Shown: piece by piece, positions 42,438-49,859 of the stretch | Position numbering within the stretch: the first letter of the stretch is position 1 | Layout of the letters: every line of letters begins with the position of its first letter | Source: Anaerolineae bacterium | GTDB taxonomy: Bacteria; Chloroflexota; Anaerolineae; 4572-78; J111 | Direction of reading: 5' to 3' | Assembly (NCBI GenBank): GCA_023151115.1 | Contig: JAKLJP010000005.1 | Coordinates: 62,001 to 126,000 of the forward strand | Length of the DNA stretch: 64,000 nucleotides | Made by a program: the position numbers and the translations under genes | Notes under the pieces: generated by a model | The model's input: the letters and a program-made list of their open reading frames with translations, nothing else | Databases searched by the model: none | Told to the model about the DNA's origin: nothing

Positions 42438-42738
42438 ATAAGGTGGCAAAGACCGTGCTGACCGTGATGGTGGCGTAGTGCGGGTAGGGTGGGGTTTGGG
42501 TGGCGGCTAACCGCATCACCCCCGGTGGATTGGACAGCACCGCCGGGATGTCCCAGGCGGAGTCAAAGGCCCAGCCTTCCAGGCTCGTATCAAAGGTCAG
42601 GCGGGTGGCGCTGGTCAGGCGGGTGGCGGCGTCGAAGGTGTTGGTCAGCACCCCCGTGTTGAGGAGGTTGCCGGTGGCGATCCAAGTATACGTCTGGGCG
42701 TTGGCGTTGGCAATCCGGTTGGCGTTGCCGGGTGCGTT
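42415..42738 (-). pseudogene. RHS/YD-repeat protein remnant
   Basis: An open minus-strand frame ends at 42415 and is closed upstream by a TGA at 42739-42741. It starts with an RHS-repeat-like stretch: GNANRI, then TYTWIATGNLLNTGVL, then NTFDAATRLTSATR. These correspond to the family pattern YTWDANGNLLNDG...YDAANRLTSVT. The second half (FDTSLEGWAFDSAWDIP) is not RHS-like and may come from a different module. No start or toxin core is intact. Confidence 0.6.
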
Positions 42739-42773
42739 TCAAATTTTGACGAGTTTATTTACAGCCCGCGTTC

Positions 42774-42832
42774 AGAGCAGGATTGATGGAATTTAAGGAT
42801 AATTTATCTTTAAATTCCATCAATCCTGCTCT
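42774..42832. repeat. Long near-perfect inverted repeat
   Basis: Two 27-base arms (42774-42800 and 42806-42832, one mismatch, spacer AATTT) would form a very stable hairpin. It lies in the non-coding scar. No open frame crosses it convincingly. Confidence 0.8.
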
Positions 42833-42868
42833 AAATTGGGTCTGCACTACCTTTGCACTTTTTAAATA

Positions 42869-42959
42869 GAACGCAGCTAAACGCCGATAAACGCAGATTG
42901 GCACAGAAAAATTTATAAAAAATCAGCGAAAATCAGTTGAATCTGCGTCATCTGCGTTC
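42869..42959. repeat. Degenerate palindromic repeat (ACGCAGATT type)
   Basis: GAACGCAGCTAAACGC and AACGCAGATT on the left face AATCTGCGTC and CTGCGTTC on the right, with an AT-rich centre. It is a dispersed non-coding palindrome seen in many environmental bacteria. Confidence 0.65.
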
Positions 42960-43200
42960 AAATTTTGGCTGGTTATGAAAAGTGCAAACATAGTGTTAGA
43001 ATTGATCGTTGTGCTCTAGTGAGATTTATCTCGCTAGAAGCCACTAAGTACAGCTTTGCCTTAGTTCGTGACGAAATCAAGGCGAGTAGATACCTCCACA
43101 GAAGTCATATCATTCCGACCGGAGGGAGGAATCTTCGTTATCACCGCCGAAAATGTTATAGCGAGCAAGAAGATTTCTCGCTGGCGCTCGAAATGACATC

Positions 43201-43443
43201 TCAGGAAACGGATACATTAAATCGTGACGAATTTATGCAATCCTGTACTAAGTTTCCTCCTTCCAGAAATGCCCATACTATATCCAATGCTGCTTGCATA
43301 GAGTGAGAATCACCCCAATGCTCCATAAGCACGAAAGCGTGATAGTTTGGAATAAGACGCTCGCAGCAAGAAGCGGCGAAAGCGATGCAGTGTTTATGGG
43401 GTAACATACTCAAAGTTTCGAGCAGTGTATTCTTATTCATCAT
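43201..43443 (-). pseudogene. Truncated DUF416-family gene (possible immunity gene)
   Basis: 80 aa from the ATG at 43443, with ACGAGG 6-7 bases upstream. HCIAFAASCCERLIPNY near residue 20 and the following WGDSHSMQAALDIVWAFLEGG match the first third of DUF416 (YjaG-like) proteins, which are about 190-200 aa. After about residue 65 the similarity stops and unrelated repeat-like DNA follows, so the gene is cut short. It lies 16 bp after the deaminase fragment on the same strand, the toxin-then-immunity order of polymorphic toxin loci. Confidence 0.6.
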
Positions 43444-43458
43444 TAACAACCTCGTTTA

Positions 43459-43623
43459 TTATTCCAATGGACTGACCGGTATAGCACCAGTATCAAACAT
43501 TTGTTGCGCACACCCTGGACAGATAGGACGACTTGCTGTTCCTTCAAGGGGTTGATAACCCCAAAATCTCGCATACTCCAGTGCGCTCTGCTCGGCATGG
43601 ATACGGCGAATTATCCCACCCAT
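43459..43623 (-). pseudogene. Deaminase-fold toxin C-terminal fragment
   Basis: A 54-codon frame from ATG 43623 to TAA 43459. RIHAEQSALEYARFWG supplies the H-A-E zinc/catalytic motif, and SRPICPGCAQQM supplies the P-x-C-x2-C zinc motif of the cytidine-deaminase fold, in the order and spacing seen in toxin tips of RHS and other polymorphic toxins. The N-terminal delivery part is absent, and an in-frame TGA lies two codons upstream. It could be a displaced cassette or a decayed gene; no promoter is apparent. Confidence 0.6.
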
Positions 43624-43740
43624 AAGTCACCCCGTCAACTTGTAAAGCACAGACCTTAAAGGTCTGAGAGACCTTTAGGGTCGCTCAAACCACGTACAGG
43701 TCGGGTCTTGGTCACAGAGGGCAGGGGGCTGCTTATTACG

Positions 43741-44060
43741 AGCGTATTAGTGCCTTAGCAATTGAGTCCTTGTACATTGAGCAAGAAAATCTCACGCAAA
43801 GTCGCCAAGAACGCCAAGAAAAATTTATTAAAAACCTTTGCGTCTTTGCGCCTTTGCGAGAGAATCCTTTTTGGTTCCGGCTTGTCCGGGTTAGTACCTT
43901 ATGAGTCAGATTCTTGTACAGTGAGCAAGAAGTTATTACACAGAGGGACAGGGAGAAGTCACAAAGTCCCACAGAGGAATTTTTATCGCTTCTCTGCGTG
44001 TCTCTGTGAAATCTCTGCGTAACTCTGTGTTCCTTTTTGGCTCTGGCTTGTCCAGGTTAG
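43741..44060. repeat. Two tandem ~155-bp units with different palindromic cores
   Basis: Unit 1 (about 43741-43890) and unit 2 (about 43891-44060) share a head (GAGTC...TTGTACA-TGAGCAAGAA) and a tail (CCTTTTTGG-TC-GGCTTGTCC-GGTTAG) but have different cores: an AAGTCGCC/CTTTGCG palindrome in the first and an ACACAGAG/CTCTGTG palindrome in the second. Before them a hairpin of GACCTTAAAGGTC type lies at 43651-43683. The 43624-44081 stretch holds nothing else that looks coding. Confidence 0.65.
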
Positions 44061-44081
44061 GAATTTGGTTTGAGTCTTTTT

Positions 44082-46730
44082 TCACTCAACCACAAATTGA
44101 ACCAGCTCGGCAAAATCGCCGCCGCTGTCAACGGGCAGGCGCTGGCCGGTTTCAACCTCATAAAAGCCGGTAATGAGGCGGTAGTCCCCGCGAGGCAGGC
44201 CCGTGTCGGGCAGGGGTAAAGCGAAGGTATCGGCGATGATTTCCCCGCGGGACCACAAATGGGTGGGATAGAGGCCGTTGAAGGGCTGGCTGTCCCAACT
44301 GCTGACAACCTGGCCCTGCTGATTGAGCAGTTGCAGGAAAACGGTGTAGGGTTTATCGGTGGGCTGGAGAGACTGCCAGTGGAAGGTAACAGGGAGGGGG
44401 TTCGGGGGTTCGGGGTCAGGGGTTGGGGAGACCGTCACGCCAATGAGTTTGATGGAATCGGCGAAGGTGGCGGCGAGGGGGGTGGCGGGCTGGCGCGGGT
44501 CGCTGCCGTCGGGGGAGACGTAGAAGAGGCCGAGGTGAATCTGGTCAAGGGAAGGATGAGGGATGAAGGATGAAGGATGAAGGGAAGAGTCATTCTTCAT
44601 TTCATCCTTCTGCCTTCCGCCTTCCGCCTTTACAATGGCTAGGCGCTGGCCGGTTCTATCGTCAAAAAAACCGAGGCGGACTAGATAGGGGCCGGGGGCG
44701 GCGTCGGGGCCAACCCAGAGGATGTGCTGGCTCGGTAGAATACCGTTGGGCCGCCAGCGGTACATATCTTCCCGAAAGGCTTCGCCTTCCCATTGGTTGA
44801 TGGGGTTGCCGGCGCGGTCAATGAGTTGCAAAAATAAGCGGCTGTCAAAGGTGGTATCGGTCAGGCTGCGCCAGTAGAGATTGAGGGTCAGCGGCTGGCC
44901 GGGCTGAATAACAGCCGGCAGCACGTCATAGCCGGTCAGTTCGGCCAGGTTGGCCCAGTTGAGGCTGATGGTTCGCTCCGGTGTGGTTTCGGTGAACATG
45001 GGCAGTAACGGCGTGGGGTCGGCCAGGGTCCGCAGGTGGGCCAACTCCCCGCCAAAGCGGTCCCGATAAATTTCCGGTTCACTGTTCGCCGCCAGTTCAT
45101 CCAAGGCCGCCTGCTCCGCCGGTCGAGGCGGGCGTGAAACATAGGCCGCGCCTTGACCATCGGCCTGGCGGCTTAGCCAGACCCAGGCCGGCGAGGTGGG
45201 AATATTGCCCACATTGAGCATCCGAAAATCGTTGGGCAGCGTAACCAGCCGGACCGGGCCGCTCAGGGCCTCAGCCGGGGCGGGCTGCTCGGTAAAGTAA
45301 TCGTGCAGCAGATAACGGGTCGTCGGGTGGACATACAGTTGAAAAGGAATCGCTACCGCCGTGTCGCCGGTCTGCTCAATCACATGGTTGATAAAATCAA
45401 CCAGCGGGCCGTTGTATTCCACATACGTTTCTTCGGCTCTGGCCCAGCGGTAGAAGTAGTCAAAGGTGGTCAGGCCGGTTTCGATGAGGAGGAGGGAGAT
45501 GAACAGGAGAGGCGTGAGGCGTGAGGCGTGAGGTGTGAGGCGTGAGGCGTGATACGTGATACGTGATATTTCTGTTAGTCCTAACGCAAAAATGATGAAG
45601 TAGATCGGCAACAGGGCGGACAGGCGCAGGGCGTGGATGGGGGGGACGGCCAGCAGGGCCGGTAAAAAGAGGATGAGCAGTGCGCTGACCAGAAACAGGC
45701 AGGCATCGCGGCGAAACCGGCGCAGGCAGAGGATCAGGCCGGGCCAGAAACCCAGCCAGCCCAGCCAGCCGAGCATGGGCCGGCCCGGCAGGTGATGCCG
45801 CCAGTTGGGGTCGCCGCCGTCAACAAACAGGCGCACGGCGGCGAAAAGATGCTGCAAGAGTTCGCCGGGGGTGTCGGGGGTGAAGAAAACGTCGCCGGTG
45901 CGGGCCGAGAACAGGGCCGGGTTTTGATAAAATATCCAACCCAGCGGGGCAAAGACAAGCGCCGAAACCAGGGCCATAATGCCTAACGCCAGCCATAGGT
46001 TGTTACGCCGGGCCGAGTCGCGCCAATTTAGCATTGTCCAAACCAGGGCAAACCCGGCAAAAACCAGCGGCAAAGCCCGCGCCGACAGGTAGGTATACTG
46101 GCTGAGGCCCAGGGCAAACCCGGCCAGGGCTATCCACCCCGCCCTTATCCCCCCCCCTTTAGAGGCGGGTTGCCAGCCGCGCCAAAAAGCATAAAAAACC
46201 AGCCCGGCGGCCAGCGGCAGCAAAATCCCCCGAAAGCCGCCCCGACTCAGGCTAATGTGCCAGAACGAAGTAGCCAGAGCAGCGGTAGCTACGTAGGGCA
46301 GCCAGGCTGAAAGGAGATTAGACGCTTCGCCTGGAGATTGGAGACATCGTACCCTTTGGGTATTGGAGATTGAAACCTGAGACCTGACCCCCGACCCCCG
46401 ACCCCCGTCCCCCGCCTTAAAGAGTCGCCGGGCCAGGATGTACATGAGGGGGATGGTCAGCGTGCCGGCCAACGGCCCGATGAGCCGGGAGGTGAAAGGG
46501 TGCGCGCCAAAAATCCAGATAAAGACGGCCTGCAAATAGATAAATATCGGCTCGCGGCCATTGTTGCCGGCAAAAAAGAGCGGCCACGGCCCCCCGTCAA
46601 GCAGCCAGGCGGCGTCCATCGAGTAGTAGGCTTCGTCGTACCATAAGCCGGGAGGGATGGTCGGTAGCTGCCAGACCCGCAAGAAAAAAGCTAACAAAAT
46701 GAGCGGCAGAAGAATTTTATAACGTTTCAA
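44082..46730 (-). CDS. GT39/PMT-type membrane glycosyltransferase with C-terminal beta modules
   Basis: 882 aa. The GT-C core is of a different type from the DUF2142-like copies: LWYDEAYYSMDAAWLL near residue 33 is the Asp-Glu loop of GT39/ArnT-like enzymes, followed by NGREPIFIYLQA. About eleven helices are followed by an outside tail with two modules (LTGYDVLP...LNLYWRS and FHWQSL...FLQLLNQQG...YPTHLWSRGEI), related to the modules of the array. Such enzymes use lipid-linked sugars; the acceptor is unknown. Inserts derived from repeats lie near residues 107-140, 388-406 and 700-726. The start overlaps the A2 stop as ATGA. Confidence 0.82.
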   Translation of the reverse strand: MKRYKILLPLILLAFFLRVWQLPTIPPGLWYDEAYYSMDAAWLLDGGPWPLFFAGNNGREPIFIYLQAVFIWIFGAHPFTSRLIGPLAGTLTIPLMYILARRLFKAGDGGRGSGVRSQVSISNTQRVRCLQSPGEASNLLSAWLPYVATAALATSFWHISLSRGGFRGILLPLAAGLVFYAFWRGWQPASKGGGIRAGWIALAGFALGLSQYTYLSARALPLVFAGFALVWTMLNWRDSARRNNLWLALGIMALVSALVFAPLGWIFYQNPALFSARTGDVFFTPDTPGELLQHLFAAVRLFVDGGDPNWRHHLPGRPMLGWLGWLGFWPGLILCLRRFRRDACLFLVSALLILFLPALLAVPPIHALRLSALLPIYFIIFALGLTEISRITYHASRLTPHASRLTPLLFISLLLIETGLTTFDYFYRWARAEETYVEYNGPLVDFINHVIEQTGDTAVAIPFQLYVHPTTRYLLHDYFTEQPAPAEALSGPVRLVTLPNDFRMLNVGNIPTSPAWVWLSRQADGQGAAYVSRPPRPAEQAALDELAANSEPEIYRDRFGGELAHLRTLADPTPLLPMFTETTPERTISLNWANLAELTGYDVLPAVIQPGQPLTLNLYWRSLTDTTFDSRLFLQLIDRAGNPINQWEGEAFREDMYRWRPNGILPSQHILWVGPDAAPGPYLVRLGFFDDRTGQRLAIVKAEGGRQKDEMKNDSSLHPSSFIPHPSLDQIHLGLFYVSPDGSDPRQPATPLAATFADSIKLIGVTVSPTPDPEPPNPLPVTFHWQSLQPTDKPYTVFLQLLNQQGQVVSSWDSQPFNGLYPTHLWSRGEIIADTFALPLPDTGLPRGDYRLITGFYEVETGQRLPVDSGGDFAELVQFVVE
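44551..44631. repeat. Intragenic GGATGAA heptamers with inverted arm
   Basis: Four GGATGAA-type units, then the inverted CATTTCATCCTTC and CTTCCGC units, encode NDSSLHPSSFIPHPSL and EGGRQKDE on the minus strand between the two outside modules of the GT39-like protein. Confidence 0.8.
45511..45570. repeat. Intragenic GTGAGGC and GATACGT heptamers
   Basis: About eight units encode ITYHASRLTPHASRLTP ahead of a membrane helix of the GT39-like protein. Confidence 0.85.
46312..46416. repeat. Intragenic GGAGATT and CCCCCGA repeats
   Basis: AGGAGATTAGACGCTTCGCC and following GGAGATT units (46312-46375), then CCCCCGA heptamers (46388-46415), encode a hydrophilic loop (GDGGRGSGVRSQVSISN...) after the third helix. 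The first part is a variant of the repeat inside argJ at 55204-55240. Confidence 0.8.
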
Positions 46731-49729
46731 GGTAACTCAATCGGCTCCAGCGGAATTTCGTTAGCCGGGTTGTCCGGCACAGCCAGGCGCTCGCCCGTAA
46801 CCGGGTTATACAAGCCTACCACCGGGGTGTAGCGGCCCGGCGGAACGTCAATCAGGGGCAGACTAAGCGCATCGCCAATAACTTCACCTACATCCCATAA
46901 ACCGGTGGGGTAGCGACCTTCTGCGGGAGGGCTGTCTTTTTGGGCAATGTTCTCATTAGCCGCATCTCGCAGGTGGAAAAAGGTGGTGTAATCGGCAGCA
47001 GGTGTAGTCTCTGCCTGCCAGTACAACTTAATTGACAATTGACAATTGTCAATTGTCAATTGACAATTGTCTGCTACATCATAACCCAGCAGAGTGATTT
47101 GATGACCCAATGTTTGCTCAACTTTCACCTGCGGCTGCGGCTGTTCAATCACCAGACCGGGCGGCGGCCCCCCCACCTTGATTGGCCCCAGGCGGATACT
47201 GTTTTGTCCGGTAGGCTGCCCGTTTTGCAGCAGCGGCAGCGAAACCGCCCCCCCGTCCGTTTCCTCATAAAGACCCAGGTCGAGGGTATAAATGCCGGGG
47301 GGCGCAGCCGGGTCTACGGGCACGCCAAAAGCATCGGTAATAACCTCGCCGGGAACCCACAACAGGGTGCTGTAGCCATCACGCGGGCGGCGGTCGTAGC
47401 CGCCCCAACGGCGCTGTTGGCTGTCGAGCAAGTTATCAAAAATTTGGTAATCCGCGCCCGGATAAGTCAGGCTTTGCCAGTAGAGGGTTAACGGCAGGCG
47501 CTGGCCCGGCTGGATGCGCCGAGTGGGCAGATCGTAACCCAACAACTGCGCTTCGTCGTTAAAGTTGGCGACGAGCGGCTGCGGGATAGGCGGCGGGGTG
47601 AAATGGCGCGGGGGCAGGTCAATCAGCAAGTCACGGCAGCGGGTTGAGCCGGCCTGCACCTGATACCGGCTCGACCAGTCCGGCCCCACCATAAAAAAGT
47701 GCAGTTTTCCCAGAGAGGCCAACCGCTCCGGCGCGGGCTGCATCGCTCCGGCGGACAGGGCCGTAAGACGGGGCGGCTCCGGGCTGATGAAGGTCAAGGT
47801 AGAGCGCAGGCGGTAGGGCTGGCTAAAAATAGAGCCGGGCCGGCCTTGAAACCAAACCGCGCATGGGTCGGGGGCGGGGTAAGTGGCCTGAGCCAACGTG
47901 ACCTGTCCCAATGCCACCCCCTTTTCCCCAGCCAGAGGTTTGCCCGACCGGTCGAGCAAACGAAGCTGCAATTGATAGGCGTCGGGCAACGAGCCGGTCA
48001 ATGGCAGCCAGTGGGTATCTTTGATGATGTCGCCCGGCTCCCAGGCGCGGGTGGGGTAACGTCCCTGCACCGGCTGGCCCAGGGTGTAGCTGACCAGCAA
48101 GCCGGCCTGATCCTGCAAGCTCAATTCGATCAGATAATCGGCCGGCATAAAGGCGCTGGCCTCCCACCACAGGGTTACTTCTAATGAAGCGGAGGAGGTT
48201 TCACGCCACGAAACACCTGTCAGGCGCATGCCCTCGGCCAGATTCTCGTCCAGGGGGTGCAGGCCGGCGGGTAGGGTGGGGGGCGCTTGTTTCACCCAAA
48301 CCGGCATCGGCGCAGGGTAGGCCGCCGCCGCCCAGCCCACCTGGCCCAGCCCACTCCACAGCAGCAGGCCAACTACCAGCGCCGCTCCCAACCGGCCGGA
48401 CCAGTGACTCCAGCCCCAGGCCCACAAAATGGCTATCGCCGAAGCAGCCGGCAGCAGCAAATGCCGCCCCTGAACTGCCTCGCGCGGATCATAGGAGAAA
48501 AGGACCCGCGCCGCCAGCAGCGGAACAATGAGAACGGTGTGCAGCACCAGCAAACTTAGCCAGATGCGGCTGTCGGCGGCAGGCTGTCGCCAGATGGGCC
48601 ACAAACCGGCCAGGCTGACCAGCGCGGCCAGGCTGAAGGCCAGGGCCAGCCAGGGCGATAGGATAAAGCGCCCGGCCACCGGCGCTGCCCAAAAGGAGTC
48701 CAGCAGTAATTGCGTGAGTTGCCAATAATCACGCGGCAGGGGAGAGCGAGCCGCAATCTCGCCCTGTTGCCCAAAAAGGGAGGCGGCAATAGCCACGGAG
48801 GTGGTATCACTGCCGTCGCCCACCAGCAGCGGCTGCAATACCCCTAACAGTGGCCCGTGAGTATCAATCGTATTAAAGTGCCACAGCAAAAAGCCAAACC
48901 ACCAACTGGCGGCCAACAGTGTCCCCGCTCCGGCCAGCAGCAGGGATTTGGACAGGAAACGCCAGCCGGAGAGTGCCGGCTGATGCTGCCGCCATTTGAA
49001 CCAGGCCAGTCCGGCCACGCCGCCGATTTCAAAAGGCAGTAAGATGGCGCTGTATTTGATGGTAATGGCCAACCCGGCCAGCAGCCCCAGGCTGAACCAC
49101 CAGCGGGCCTGCCGCGGCCGGGCAATGGCTTGCAGGCTGACCAGCAAGAACAGGGCGCTCACCGCCGCGCTGAGACTTTCGTAGGTCAAGACTGAACTAT
49201 GAAAAACAACCGCCGGAATAAAAGCAACCCCCGCCGCCGCCAGCAGCGCCCGCCGGCGGCTGGGCCAGAGGGCTAGGCTGGTCAGGTAGGTTAGCCCAAT
49301 CAGCGCCAGCCCAAACAGAATTGACACACCTCGTCCCAGATGCCACAGCAGCACCTCGCCCCGGTAGGGCGGCAGTTCATAGCCGCTGTGGACCAGGGCA
49401 TAAGGATTGGGCCAATTATCGGCCAACTGGCGGCGGGGCGAGTCGAGTGGGCGGAGCAGCCGGGTCGGCTCCACCCCGGCGGTCGCAGCGGCGGCTAACA
49501 GATGATAGAGCGGCGGCGCATCGGCTTTGTAACCTGCTTCGGCGCGTTCGGCCAGGGTAGTCGGCAAATGCCCGTGTTCGGCAATAAAACGGACATACAG
49601 AAAATGCGCCCATTCGTCGTTGCCAACCGTAAGGGGCGCAACAATACTATGAGTGGCAGCGAGGGCGAGATAAATGAGCAAAATCAGTCCTAAAGCCAGA
49701 TGTTTTTTTAACTGAGAGATGAAGGACAT
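46727..49729 (-). CDS. DUF2142-like GT-C membrane protein, array member A2
   Basis: 1000 aa. GNDEWAHFLY is in the first outside loop and DAPPLYHLL follows. The membrane half is compact, with no loop inserts. The outside half has the standard modules, the linker GPIKVGGPPPG and a last module starting LLGYDVADNCQLTIDNCQLS, whose NCQLTID heptads come from a GACAATT repeat. A divergent middle module contains a Cys (PDPCAVWFQG) and another Cys (STRCRDLLI) that could pair outside the cell. It ends with an ATGA overlap into the GT39-like gene. Confidence 0.78.
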   Translation of the reverse strand: MSFISQLKKHLALGLILLIYLALAATHSIVAPLTVGNDEWAHFLYVRFIAEHGHLPTTLAERAEAGYKADAPPLYHLLAAAATAGVEPTRLLRPLDSPRRQLADNWPNPYALVHSGYELPPYRGEVLLWHLGRGVSILFGLALIGLTYLTSLALWPSRRRALLAAAGVAFIPAVVFHSSVLTYESLSAAVSALFLLVSLQAIARPRQARWWFSLGLLAGLAITIKYSAILLPFEIGGVAGLAWFKWRQHQPALSGWRFLSKSLLLAGAGTLLAASWWFGFLLWHFNTIDTHGPLLGVLQPLLVGDGSDTTSVAIAASLFGQQGEIAARSPLPRDYWQLTQLLLDSFWAAPVAGRFILSPWLALAFSLAALVSLAGLWPIWRQPAADSRIWLSLLVLHTVLIVPLLAARVLFSYDPREAVQGRHLLLPAASAIAILWAWGWSHWSGRLGAALVVGLLLWSGLGQVGWAAAAYPAPMPVWVKQAPPTLPAGLHPLDENLAEGMRLTGVSWRETSSASLEVTLWWEASAFMPADYLIELSLQDQAGLLVSYTLGQPVQGRYPTRAWEPGDIIKDTHWLPLTGSLPDAYQLQLRLLDRSGKPLAGEKGVALGQVTLAQATYPAPDPCAVWFQGRPGSIFSQPYRLRSTLTFISPEPPRLTALSAGAMQPAPERLASLGKLHFFMVGPDWSSRYQVQAGSTRCRDLLIDLPPRHFTPPPIPQPLVANFNDEAQLLGYDLPTRRIQPGQRLPLTLYWQSLTYPGADYQIFDNLLDSQQRRWGGYDRRPRDGYSTLLWVPGEVITDAFGVPVDPAAPPGIYTLDLGLYEETDGGAVSLPLLQNGQPTGQNSIRLGPIKVGGPPPGLVIEQPQPQVKVEQTLGHQITLLGYDVADNCQLTIDNCQLSIKLYWQAETTPAADYTTFFHLRDAANENIAQKDSPPAEGRYPTGLWDVGEVIGDALSLPLIDVPPGRYTPVVGLYNPVTGERLAVPDNPANEIPLEPIELP
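47031..47070. repeat. Intragenic GACAATT/GTCAATT heptamers in A2
   Basis: ATTGACAATTGACAATTGTC and its inverted continuation form a self-complementary tract immediately before the LSIKLYW strand of the last module. Confidence 0.9.
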
Positions 49730-49776
49730 CAGGGTTCTGTTATCTGTATAGAAGTATTCATGGGCCTGTATGAAAA

Positions 49777-49859
49777 GGTAGCAGGTAGCAGGGTAGCAGA
49801 GGTGTCTGATTTCCCCGTCTACTGTCTACCGTCTACCGTCTACTGTCTACCGTCTACTA
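49777..49859. repeat. GTAGCAGG and GTCTACC repeats at A1 3' end
   Basis: GGTAGCAGGTAGCAGGGTAG (49777 on) and GTCTACCGTCTACTGTCTAC units (49817-49859). On the minus strand the second tract supplies the last codons of A1 (VDGRQ) and its TAG stop. Confidence 0.8.

Noticed and set aside
42500..42796. 98-codon plus-strand frame
   Set aside because: It is antisense to the RHS-like remnant, whose peptide has recognisable family residues.
43762..44022. Overlapping 78-86-codon frames in the tandem units
   Set aside because: Their peptides are translations of dispersed palindromes (KVAKNAKK, FASLRLC) with no ribosome site.
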